This document shows, piece by piece, positions 1 through 12,800 of a DNA stretch of 64,000 nt. Numbering within the stretch: the first letter of the stretch is position 1; each line of letters starts with the position of its first letter. The notes beneath the pieces are model-generated. The model was not told the origin of the DNA, searched no databases, and worked only from the letters and a program-made list of their open reading frames with translations. Made by a program: the position numbers and the translations under genes. Source of the DNA: Blepharisma japonicum. Taxonomy: Eukaryota; Ciliophora; Heterotrichea; Heterotrichida; Blepharismidae. The stretch spans positions 310,001 through 374,000 of the forward strand of contig CATKHK010000037.1 in assembly GCA_949751835.1 (NCBI GenBank), written 5' to 3'.

Positions 1-3000
1 TGGCTTTGGGGAAAGTCATTTAAAAAGACTTGAGTTACAATGAAAAGCAATCTTCTTATGAAAAATAGAGTATAATATTGGGTGCTCATAAATCCTAAGT
101 CATTTTTAAATTCATAATAAAGAGAGTTCCATGGCATTAATCATTTTCTGTTTCTTTTATGTGCAATATTGTTTAAATTTACATATCCAGAATATAAGAG
201 CAGCAACGGAGTTATGAGAATGAGTATCTAAGTAAATATTACAATAAAAGATCAGCAAATAAGGAGGTTGGCAAACTCTACAGCACTTGAATAAACCTCA
301 GATCCACTTGAGCTAATAATACCAACAATTGCAGCAAAGCCAGCCTCTAAATATATGACTATTCAAAATCTCAAAAATACCCCAAATTTGTACTCATGAT
401 AAAATTTCTTTAATTTCTTCCCTATATGTCTTTCTGAGCATTTAGATAAATAGAATGCTAAAGGCATCATTAGTATAATAGCACACAATATTGTTGCGTC
501 ATTTCCTATATTTAACAAAACTAAATCGCTATCATATCCATATCTTTTTGCCTGATAATATGGAGTATTTCCTTGCGTTTTGTCTAAAAATAAAGAAAAT
601 ACATTAGGAATAAAATTAAAGTCATTCATTGCTTCAAAAAATGCGATAATTTTATCTGTTAAAGGATAATCTGCATAAGGGATATACGCCAAAAGTTGGA
701 TAGTGTTCAGCATTGTTCAAAACCCAGAAGTACTTGGATTAAGCATAGCTAACGCAACTCCTGCGCCAACAAGGACTTTTACCCCTGCAGAAACTTGATT
801 TTGGATTTGGACTATTTCTTGTTCTTCAGAAGTTTTAATCGATTTATATAGAATTCCTGATAAATATTTATCATGAATTACACCACCAGAGACTGATGAT
901 ATTTGAGTTAGGTTTATAAAATTTACTGTAACTGCTGTACCTTTTTTAATGCCTCCTCCAAAATCGCATAATATAAGATAGCTTTTGTCTGAAATATATT
1001 TAATTGAAAATGATTCTATAGTTTGATTAAGAACTTCTATATAAATTTGGTCACTTGTCAAATTTGTTGTAAGAAAATCACTGAAGTTTAAAATGAGATT
1101 ATTATTTAAGTTTACTGTAAGTGTAGCATTGAAAGGCACGTATACACAAGTTGCATTTCCTATATATCCAGGAGAGCAATTGCAGATTCCAGATCTTAAC
1201 TCAGCATTATTAATACATCGTGTGCATTTATTTTCGTTATCACATTGAGCACAAAGAGAAGGACAGTCATAGCAAGAGTCATTTGCTTTGAATTGCCATT
1301 GAAGACAACTTTCACATAGTCCTGAAGTCGAATTTCAAGCAAGATCATAGTTACATTGACAATTTGTGATGTTTGAAGTACCAGAAACACATTCAAGGCA
1401 GGACTCTGCTGTAAAATCAGTGCATGATGTGCATTTCGGGTTATAACAAAGATTGCAGAATTTGCTCGAATCCCTGCAGCTTAAACATTCACTGCTGCAT
1501 TTAGAGCATTTGTTATATTGTGGGCCAATCCAATACTGGCTAATTAGACAATTAGGTATGCAGACTCCAGTAGTTAAACATGCATTGCACTTCTCTGTAC
1601 AATTTAGGGTAGGCAATGCAAGGGATGATATACTTCTGACTGAGTTATAGCCCTCGATATCATATATAAATCCTTTAAAATAGTTTGAATAGCCTAGCGC
1701 ATCTTTAGTCGCTCCCAATGTGAAAGTAATATCAGTTTTAGTATCTTTAAAATAATCAGATCCAAGATCGAATTGATTATCAATAATTCCGTTTAAATAA
1801 AATACTATTTTTGTCTGCTTTAAGGATGTATATATTGCTGCAAAGGCAATATGATTTCATTGATAAGATTCTAGCTTCTGTAAGTAATAAAAAGAATTTA
1901 ATCCTGCAACTTTAAAATTTAACGAAACCATTACAGCTTGAGCTACTAATTGGAGAGAAAAGATTGGATTGTAAAGTAAATCTTGTTTTGAGACAATAGT
2001 TCCAAAGCCATTCTCAATATTGATTCATATCGAAAAAGTGAAAGAATAACCAAAGCTAAGAACTGGGCTGCTATAACCTGGATAAATAGGTAAATGCATA
2101 AGTGAATTCACTCCATCAAAATAAAACCCTCTATATGAAGCAGCTATTGGATCAAACTCATCATAATATGGGTAAAAAGCAGTGCTGTTTCCAGTTAGCG
2201 CTGGAATTTTGTTCTGTTTATCAATAACTACTCCTTCTAAAGTGTCAAAAGATAGATAGAAAATAAAAGTATTCTTTTCTGCACACAATGATCCGCTTTC
2301 CACAAATCCATCAGGACATTTAGAAATGCATCATCCTAAATACATATAAAAGCCCGACGCACAAGCTATGCAGTCTCCAGAAGTTGAAGATGTACAAGTT
2401 TTGCAGGTATAATCACATAGAGTACATTTTTCATTTGTCAAATCTCAGTAATATCCATCATCGCATACACATACTGTTGAAAGTAAATGAGCGTGATCTC
2501 GACAGGTTATGCATGTTGATGTATAGTCATCACATACCAAGCAAATTACATCTTGGCATAAATTGCAATTTTTATCATTTCTTACACACCCCCATCCACA
2601 TTGAGATTGGCATAAAGAGCAACTTAAACCAGTAGGATAATATGACAAGTCACAATTTGGGATACAAGTTTGAGACAGTTCTATTGGGCATATTGAACAC
2701 CCTAAGCATGTTCCTGAAATTATCATACTTGTGAGAGGCTCATCAACATTATAAATATTGATACTTCATAAGAAACCTTTATAAAGATTTGAAGTTAAAT
2801 CAGAACCTGCTCCAATTGAAATAAAAAATGACGAAGAAATATCTTGATACCATGATGATTGGAGATCAGAAGATATTTCATTAGAAGAATCAATATAAAA
2901 TAAAATTTGTTGCTGAGGGGTTGGACTAATTAGGCTTTTGACAGCAATAAAATTTCATGATCCTAAAGTAATTGATAAAGCTGAAGACATATATGAAACT

Positions 3001-6000
3001 GTTGTTCCATCTTTCAATTTCATTAAAACATTAAGCTTTCCTGAGCTTAGTGAGAAAGTAAGAAAACTTGAAATAGAGTTGTCTTGCTTAGAAATTAAGT
3101 ACCCAGTATCTAAAGTTGGGTTTATTCATGCTGATATTGTAAATTTTGGTCCAAAAGTTAAGGATGGAGGATTGTCAATTGATTTCATAAATGATGTCCC
3201 TCTAAAATAATACCCTCTCTGTTTTGCCGCATATGGATCTTTAGAAGTATAGAATGGATAAAACTTATTATCGTTTCCTGTTTGAAAAGCAACATTTCCA
3301 ACCAAGTCATAAACAGTATCTTTAATTTGACTTAATCTCAAGCTAAAAACCAACTCATTAGACAAACTACATTGATTGCTACTAGCAGTATATCCTGAAG
3401 GACAAAAATCTAAACAGATGTTTGAAAGCATAAACAAGGAAGATCCACATTGAATGCATTCTGTAAAAGAAGGCCCAGAGCAAGATGTACAAATAGTATG
3501 ACAAAGGTCACAAGTCTCTGTATTCCCATTTCAATAAGCATTTATGTTGCATTGGCATGAATTTCCTACAAATCCTGCATTTGTGATGCAGGATAAGCAC
3601 TTATTTGAAAATGATATGCAAGAATAGCACTCTTTTTCTCTACAAAGTCGACATGTCAGATCGCTTCTGCATCCATAAGAGCATGACGAACTCTTGCATG
3701 AAGCACAAGAAGAGCTGCTTGGATAGTTTGCTAATGAGCAAGAACTAGGACAAAAGCTTCCACTTGGGCAGCTTGTGCAAGGATTTGCTGTGCAGCTTGT
3801 AGAGATTCATGCTGAATTTGCATGAGTTGCGTCATTATAAATTTTTAAGTTTCATAAAAATCCTTTAAAGCCAGTTCCAGATATTTGATCAAATCCAATC
3901 AAGAGTGTTCCAGTAATACTGTCCCTTAAGTATGTTTCAGACGTTGAGGTACTTGTTATAAGTAAATTGGTATCGACATAAATATTTGAGCTATATGTTC
4001 CATCTCCATTTATAATCCCAGAAAACGATAAATAATGCCAATTGGAGAGTATGCTTTGAGATCCAGCTGCATTTAGTGGTGATCCATCTTTCACCAATAA
4101 ATTAAGATTGAGGTATCCACTGCTGCCGATTTTTAAAGAAAAATATATAACACTTCCATTGTACTTTTCTATTAAGACTCCTTGATCTAAAACTTTGACC
4201 CATAGCAAGGCAGAGAAATAAGGACTAAAGACAATAGATCCGCTCATGTAGCTTTGTCCAGTAAAATAATATCCTCGGTTAATTGCTGGAATAGGATCAT
4301 TTGTATCAAAAATTGGATAAGCGTTTGTATTGCTGCTTCCAACTTTGAATCCTGATAGTGTGTCAAGCACTATATAATCATTTAATTCTAAGTCAACAAC
4401 CAAATTATTATTTAAATCACATTTATTTGTGCCAGAATTTTTGCTATAACCACTAGGGCATTGTGTATCACATAGGGTATTTAATAAATAATATGAAGAA
4501 TCACAAGCTGAGCATTGGTAATAGTGAGATGACGAGCATAAAGAGCAGCCATAAAAGCAGGACAAGCAAGAAAAACCATCAAGAGATAAAGAATAGCCTG
4601 AATCGCAGCTGCATGGAGTACCATGAGCATGAGAAACACATGTGCTGCATTTATTTGTATCAAACCCAGTACAAATACTACAAAGCTGATCGTCACAAAT
4701 GTTGCACGAGCCACTTCTTGTACAGCCCAAAGTGCAAGCTGAGTCACAATTTTTGCATGTTGCTGAGTCTAAATAACTGCTAATATCACATGTTCATAGG
4801 CAAGTTGCTAATAGCCCTGAGCCACAAATTTCACTCAACTGTGTCGAAAAATCAAATATTGCAATATTTCAAAGCTTGTAATTATATATAAACCCTGAAA
4901 AATATGAAGCTAAACTGCCACCAATCGTAAGCTTTCGATTCGTTTGATCTCTATAAATAAGAGTATTATATGTTGACGATTCGACCTGATTGTTATTATT
5001 ATATATTGTCAAAGTAGTGGTAATCGCAGGATTGTTAAATGCAGAAGTAAGTGATAAAAATATTCACATTACAAAAGAAGGACTCGATAGAGTTTGAGAT
5101 GATGTTGCTTCTAATGGGCTCTCTAGCGGTATTTTTATAGAGCCAGATGAGTCAACAGTAATTCTAGAATTTGATAAAATATCTCCTGCAGCTGTTACAT
5201 ATATCCAGAGACCCATTGCAAAACTATGAGAGAGATATATATCCGTATTTGACATTAAATATTGGCTTCCATTAAAATAAAGACCTCTTTGCTTTGCTGG
5301 GATAGGATCTAATGCTTCAGGCAAATTAAAGAATTGATAGGAACTTGCACTTATTCCAGTAGTAAATACAGCATAAGTTCCTTGAAAGTCTCCACTAAAC
5401 GCTACGTCTATTACAGGTGAGGTAACTGTCACACAGGGACTTGTAAATCCATAAGGACAACTTCTTAAGCAAACATTTGAAACAAGATAATATGCACCAC
5501 ATGATGAGCATAAAAAGTATTTATTAGTTTGGCACTGGCTGCATAAATTATCACAAATTTGGCACCCATCTGAAGTTTGTTCCCAAAAGGCATTATTATT
5601 GCAAACGCATGTCGTTCCAGAGATATGTGCATTAGTTATGCAATTTGTGCAATCACCATCAAAAGCTGTACATTCGAGACATTCTTTGTCTTTGCAAAGT
5701 CTACAAGTCAGTGTTGATCTGCATCCATAAGGACATGAGCCAGTACAAGAAATACAGGAGGTTGAATAAAATTGTCCAAAAGGACAGCTATCTGGACATT
5801 TCAATTCGGAAGGACAAGTAGCACAGCTGGTAGGACATCCTGATGTTTTCCATTCTTGCAATGCATAAGTATTGTCATTGTAAACTTTTAGACTCCATAG
5901 AAAGCCAGTAAAACCCCCAGATGGTATAATATCTTTCGCAATATAAAGAGCACCAAGGTCCTTATAATACGAAGTTGAGGCAGAAGTGACTGATGAAACA

Positions 6001-8339
6001 GATACTCCATCAATTGATAGAGACATAAGTGTGTTTCCAGATGAAAGTCCACAAGTAAATGATATATAATGCCATCCAGATAAAATAGTTGCAGAGCCAC
6101 TTATACTTAAAGAACTTGAGTCTGAAAGCAGAATATTCATAGAAGGAATTCCAGATGAAAAATTAATAAAAGAATATTTCGTGGTGCCATCAAATTTCAT
6201 AAACAAATATCCATCATTTAGAGGTTTAACCCACATTAGCAATGAAAAATATGGACTGATAGTAAATGATGCAAGGCTCATATAATTACTCCCTGAAAAG
6301 TAGTAGCCTCTATAAATTGAAGGAATCGGATCTGTTGTTTCTCAGCTCGGATAAGTATTTGTGTTTGAAGACCCAACTGAAACTCCGCTTACAGTATCTA
6401 ATTGAATCAAATTCTGGAGAGCAATACTTAAAGGGTTTGGCGTAGATAATGTGCAAGAATTTCCAGATGAGTCAGCTGTATATCCTGAAGGACAATATGT
6501 AAGACATAAGTTTTTTAATAAATAATAGCTCGATAAGCAAGAATTGCATTGATAATAAAAAGTTCCAGTACATGAAGCACATCCTGTAAAGCAGGGTATG
6601 CATGAAAAACCATCAAGTGAAAGCAAGTATCCAATATTACAAGTACATGGAGTTCCAGATGCATTAGAAACGCATTGTGTGCAGAGACCTGTCAAGAATC
6701 CTGTGCATATGCTGCAAAGAGGGTCATAGCAAACATTGCAGGATACATTTCTTACACAACCATTTAGGCAAGAGTTGCAGTTTGTGGGCGTTGCCCCATT
6801 CATTCACTGAGACAGAGGACAAGTCCAAAGACAGCTAGCTATTGCTCCTGAGCCACATATTTGGTCTGAATATTGAATATTGAAATTTGAGGTAGCAACA
6901 TTTCATAGAGTAAACTGATAAATATATCCTAAAAAATTGCTTGAAGAACTTTTCCCAAGGATCAATACATTATTGGCAGCATCTCTATATATGTATCCGC
7001 TAGATGTTGCAGATATTTGTGGGGAATTATTGAGGTAAGGAGTAATTGTTGTAGATAATGTTGACAATGAAAATGAAGTAATAAAAGAAACATAAACTCA
7101 AGCTGAATTTGAAGGGTTAAGAGCTGCAGTTGCTATTATAGTCGTAGATTCTGTCTTGCTCTCTAATACAATTGTCATAATACCTAGAGCAGAGACAGTT
7201 ATTTTATATCCAGAACTGTTTGTCAAGATATCTCCTGAGCCAGTCAATACCCAAACCCATATCCCAATTGAAAAATTAAGTGAAATATAAACAGCTGAAA
7301 TCGTTTGAAGATATGAGCCCCCTTGAAAATAGAGTCCTCGATTTTTCGCTGGGATAGGGTCTACTGTTTCAGGAGTATTGAAAAAGTTATAGCTGCTTGA
7401 GCTTGCTCCTGTTTGAAATAACCCATAAACCCCATAAAAATAATCAGCAAAATTTTGATCAATAACCGCTGTTGAAATTGAAGCACAAGCTGTGCCAAAT
7501 CCATATGGACACGCTCTTAAGCAAATACTTGAAACTAAAACATTTGTGCCTAAACAAGCCGCACAACTAAAATTATCTGAAGTGCATGATATGCATAATT
7601 TATCACAAATAATGCATGATCTTGAAGACGCCACCCAATAAGCATCTGCATCACATTGGCACACTCCAGAAACAGGGCTAGCATTAGCAATACAAGTTGT
7701 ACAGCTTAAAGTAACCACATTGCATGTCAAGCATCTTACTTGATAGCACATATTACAATTATCAGCTACGCTACAATCTCCTCTAACCAAAATAAGTCCT
7801 GAAAGTTTTGGATTATCAGTAATTACATAAAATCGAATTGATAATTTTCCACCTGAATAAGCTCCAGATATTGTATTTCCTGAAATTGAAACTGAATTAC
7901 TTGATAGTGTGAAAGGTGTAAAAATATCGTAAGCTGTAAAAGATCCTACTTCATTAAATATGCTTAAATGGTCAGCAACAATATAGTCCCCAATTTTTAC
8001 AGTAAATATTCTGTAATTGTATGTGAAATAAACCTCAGCAAATTGAAGAATAAGCACATATTCCCCATCTGTACTAATAGGGAGATCATATCCTCAAGTC
8101 GCTGGGCTTCATCTTTCAGTACTGTAAATAAATCCATCCGCTGTATGAGTTACTGTGCCTGTGAAGGAGCTGCTGTAACCTGATATATAATAGATATCAC
8201 TGGAGTACAAAAAACCAAAAGAGGACGTATAAGCTGTGCCTCCTGAATTGATAGCTAGCACAACTGTCGAGGCATCAAGCGAGTAGACAACTAAGAAATT
8301 CATAGAAATCAAAGCAAAATAAAGCTCTTGAACTTTCAT
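1..8339 (-). CDS. Giant malectin/LamG/Cys-rich multi-pass surface protein, paralog 1 (C-terminus cut by window edge)
   Basis: With TGA read as Trp, one frame runs from ATG 8339 to the window edge, broken only by a 15-nt intron at 228-242. At least 2,770 residues are present. An in-frame ATG at 8396 is possible, but 8339 gives a compact signal peptide (MKVQELYFALISMNFLVVYS). Residues about 22-186 match the malectin pattern (AINSGG, a YSTER-W motif, LILQFAEVYF, KIGDYIVADHL, SGLILVRGDC). Six LamG-like modules follow, each marked by a DP(I/Y)xAxxRGxYFxG motif and separated by Cys-rich GFR/furin-like stretches. A beta-rich domain and hydrophobic membrane segments come last. By alignment to the 9860-20710 paralog, only the last two exons' tail (about 450 nt) is missing. 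Likely a plasma-membrane glycan-binding receptor or adhesin; function is inferred from domains only. Confidence 0.85.
228..242 (-). other. 15-nt intron in paralog 1
   Basis: Reads GTAATATTTACTTAG on the minus strand. It is phase 0, so retention puts an in-frame TAG at its last codon. Removal restores the frame that aligns with the second exon of the 9860-20710 gene. Confidence 0.85.
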
Positions 8340-9859
8340 TTTACTTATGAAGTTCCAAAATTTAATTATATTATGAAGCTTAAATAGAATAAGCATATAT
8401 AATGTTTACTCAGAATTATTAATCTTAAGGTATTATATTTTTGTGTGACACCTCTGATTGCTTCTTTTATGCTTAATTCATCTTGAACTTCATATTTATC
8501 TCTTCAACTACTTAGCTATGAGGATTGATGTCTTCTTTGAATTATAATATATATTTAGACAATCAGAAAGATTTAAATTATTTCAACGACTCATTCTTTG
8601 AAATATCATTTTAAGCTTTAAAATAAGCTAAATAAACTAGTGGATTAAGTATATTATTGTCAGCCTGCAGTGATGTCATTATTTGAAAAATAAAATGGAT
8701 TCTAAATAAATCATAAACTTCTTTATAATTAATAGAAAATTTGCTAATAGCTAGCCTTTTCTACCCACTAGATAAAAAAGAAAAAACAGTAATCAGTACT
8801 TTATTATTAATTATAAACGGTGTATTTTGATTTCTATACCAAAAACATATTAAAATAGGATTTATAAAATATTATCTTGAAAAATTTTCACTGTTACTGA
8901 AGCTAGAAAAATGCTGAACACGATTTCAATTAATTACATTATTAGGCATGCTAAAGAAATTAATAAAAATAAATTCCTCGCAAATTCATAGAAACCAAAG
9001 CAAAATAAAGCTGGCAAATTTCATTTTATTATAAAGTTGCAATTATTTAAGATTATATGACGTAGCTGGATAAAATAAGCAGATAGCGATACTTGCTCAG
9101 AATTATTAATCTTAGTAATAAATATTCTTTATGCTGGTAATAGAAATCAAATCATCTTTAGTAAATATTTATTTATGCTGGCTATCAATGGCAAAACCAA
9201 CTATTTCTCAAAAATCCTATCCTTTTAGGATTTATTTTTTTATATGCTTATATTATTATTAGTCAAATTTTATTTATGCTTCTGTGAAGGCTTGACTAAT
9301 CTTAATTTAAACTTTCTATTGCTTCTTTTATGCTTAAATGCTCTTACTAATTTTTTCCTCAGAGGTTTTCAGCTCATCCTCAAAGCTCGATCAAGGATCA
9401 AGAAGTAGAAGCATTTTTCATTTTTATCTCTTCTAATATTTAGCTATTTGGATTAACATCTTTTAATTGTCTTTTAAGCTTTTATTTTCTGATTATTAAA
9501 ATAGCACGTATACAAACTTAAGTCAAATCATTTCTAAAAAGCAAATTTGAGATCAATCATTGTGCTGCCAAATAAAAAGTTCTAAAAGCCATCATTCCTT
9601 CCAATCCCATAAAGTCCCTGAAGCCCTAATCGAATTGTCAGATACAGTGTTAGAAGCATGGGCTAGCTTGCTCACCATTATAATTTATCTTAGTTCTTAA
9701 GAGTAAGAGCAATACTACTCTTTATGCCTTTGCAAAACTTCCCTTAATTGCCAAAAAATATATAATCTGTCAATCGTAAAAGATTGATCTTATACAATGT
9801 AAATCAATAAGCATATTAAATGAAATTATATGATTTAATCGCTTTTTATTATTAAAATA
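8340..9859. other. Intergenic region with relics of the array family
   Basis: No intact gene is seen. Two stretches resemble the 5' flank and start of paralog 1: about 8975-9120 (start codon, signal-peptide coding part and upstream DNA) and about 9310-9490 (resembling 8450-8560). The rest is AT-rich. A 60-codon ORF at 9496-9678 on the minus strand is open with TGA as Trp, but it would be about 12 percent Trp and is not called. Confidence 0.55.
8975..9120 (-). pseudogene. 5'-end relic of a malectin-family gene
   Basis: On the minus strand, an ATG near 9039 is followed by about 45 nt nearly identical to the first codons of the genes starting at 8339 and 23791 (the part encoding LYFALISMN). The flank upstream (about 9040-9115) also matches 8340-8430. 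The frame is already shifted within the match and the rest of the gene is absent. It is a left-over from duplication or deletion in the array. Confidence 0.6.
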
Positions 9860-12800
9860 TTATCCTAGATTATTATTTTGATTTGGTTTTTCTTGATTGA
9901 AATTTCTATTTTCAGTCTCTTCGATATCAATATTAGCAATATTTTCATCCTCGAAGAAACTGCTCAAGTTATTTAAATCTATTCTTTTTGGGTTTTTTAA
10001 TGATTTTATAGGATGTGAGCGTATTTCTTTTTTCATGCTTCTTTTCGCAAGCTCATATAACTCTTTGATGGAGTTTATTAAAGGACCAGCTGTTTGTGCT
10101 GCCATAATAGATATAACAAAAATCATAAGGCAGTTGTCCATATTGTTAAGCGCAGTTGATTTGAGGTCAAAAAAATATGGACAAATCATCATAAAGGTGA
10201 TGGAAATTCCTATTTCAGTGATCAAGTTGGTAATCTGAATAACAGGATCTTCAAAAGGCTTGTAAACAAAAACATATAGAGCCATCTATATTAATATTAC
10301 AGATAATGCGCAGACTGTATTTATTGTCAGCTGGCTTTGAGGGTAGTCATTTAAAAAGACTTGTGCTACAATAAAAATTAGTCGTCTTATGAAAAATAGA
10401 GTATAATATTGCGTGCTTATAAATCCTAAGTCATTTTTAAATTCATAGTAAAGCGAGTTTCAAGGCATTAATCATTTTCTGTTTCTCTTATTAATAATAT
10501 TTTTAGAATTTTTATAACTTGAATACACCAGGAGCATAGGAGTCAAAATTATCATTATCTAAATAAACATTACAATAAACGCCCAACAAATAAGAAGATT
10601 AGAAAACTCAACAGCACCCGGATAAGTTTGAGATCTATTAGCACTCAAAATTCCAACAATAGCAGCAAAGCCGCTTTCTAGATAAATCAGTATCCAAAAT
10701 CTCAAAAACACCCCAAATTTATACTCATTATAAATCTTTTTTAATTTCTTCCCTATAAGTCTCTCTGAGCATTTCGATAAATAGAATGTTAAAGGCATCA
10801 TCGCTATCATAGCACATAATATTGTTGCGTCATTTCCTATATTTAACAAAACTAAATCGCTATCATATCCATATCTTTTTGCCTGATAATATGGAGTGTT
10901 TCCTTGTGTTTTATCTATAAATAAAGAAAATAAGTTAGGAGCAAAATTAAAGCCGTTCATAGCTTCAAAAAATGCGATAATTTTATCTGTCAAAGGATAA
11001 TCTGCATAAGGGATATAAGCCAAAAGCTGAATAGTGTTAAGCATTGTTCAAAATCCAGAAGGACTTGGATTAAGCATAGCTAAAGCAGCCCCTGCGCCAA
11101 CCAGGACTTTTATCCCTGCAGAAACTTGGTTTTGGATTTGGGCTATTTCTTGCTCTTCAGAAGTTTTTAAAGATTTATATAAAGGTCCTGCTACATATTT
11201 GTCATGAATTACACCACCAGAGACTGATGATATTTCAGTTGGGTTTATAAAATAGACTGTAACTATTGTGCCTTTTTTAATGCCTCCTCCAAACTCGCAT
11301 GATATAAGATAGCTGCTGTTTGATATATAAGTGACTGAGAAAAATTCAACTGTTTGGTTGAGAAATTTTATATAAATATTGTCACTGGTCAAATTTGTGA
11401 TAAGAAAATCGCTGAAAGTTAGGACGAGAGTATTGTTAAGATTAACTGTAAGAGTAACATTGAAAGGCACATATACACAAGTTGTATTTCCTAGCCATCC
11501 TGGAGCGCAACTACAGTTTCCAGAATCTAATATAGCATTGTTAATGCATCATGTGCATTTAGTTTCACTATCACATTGAGCACAAAGTGGAGGACAGTCA
11601 TAGCAGGTGTCGTTGGCTTTGAATTGCCATTGACGGCAAGACCCACATGTTCCTGAAGTTGAGTTCCAAGCAAGACCATAGTCACATTGGCAATTTGTAA
11701 TGTTTGAAGTACCAGAAGTGCATTTAAGGCAGGAATCTGGTGTATAATCTGTGCATGATGTGCATTTTGGATTATCACAAAGATTGCAGAATTTGCTAGA
11801 ATCCCTACAGCTTAGGCATCCGCTGTTGCATTTGGAGCATTTATTATATTGCGGGCCAACCCAATACTGAGTAATTAGACAATTAGGTATACAGACTCCA
11901 GTAGTTAAACATGCTTTGCAATTTTCCATGCACTGAGCTGTAGGTAATACAAGGGATGATATACTTCTTACAGAACTGTAACCTTTAATGTCATAAATGA
12001 AGCCTTTAAAATAATTTAAATACCCTAACACATCTTTTGCTGCTCCTAAAGTAAAGGAAATATCAGTTTTTGCATCATTAAAGTAGTCTACTCCAAAATC
12101 AAGCTGATTATCAATAATTCCGTTCAAATAAAACGACATTTTTGTATGCTTCAAACTTGTGTATTCTGCTGTGAATGTTATATGATTTCATTCATAAAAA
12201 CTAATGCTTTGCAAATAATAGAAATAAGACACTCCTGCAGCTTTAAAATTTAATGAAATTATTGCAAATCCAGAAGATACAGAGAGAGAAAAAATTGGAT
12301 TGTTAAGTTTGTCTTGCTTTGAAACAATAGCCCCAAAGCCATTCTCCATATTTATCCAGATGGAAAAGGTAAAGGAATAGCCAAAGCTAAGAACTGGGTT
12401 GCTATATCCTGGATAAATAGGTAAATGCATAATAGAGCTCACTCCATTAAAATAGAATCCTCTATATAAAGCCGCTAATGGATCGAATTCATCATATTCT
12501 GGATAAAATGCTGTGCTGTTTCCAGTTAAAGCTGGAATGCTACTTTGCTTATCAATAACTACACCTTCAAGAGTATCAAAAGATAGATAAAAAATGAATG
12601 GGTCTTTTTCAATACAAACTGATCCACTGGCTATAAATCCTTCTGGGCATTCTGAAATGCATCATCCTGAATACATATAAAGACCAGAAGCACAAATTAT
12701 GCAGTCACTTGAAGCTGAGGATTTGCAAGTTTTGCAAGTGGAATCGCATAATGTACATACTTCATTTGTAAAATCCCAGTAATACCCATCATTACATATG

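Noticed and set aside
9496-9678. 60-codon minus-strand ORF open when TGA is read as Trp
   Set aside because: It would be about 12 percent Trp and has no recognisable motif; it is most likely a chance frame.
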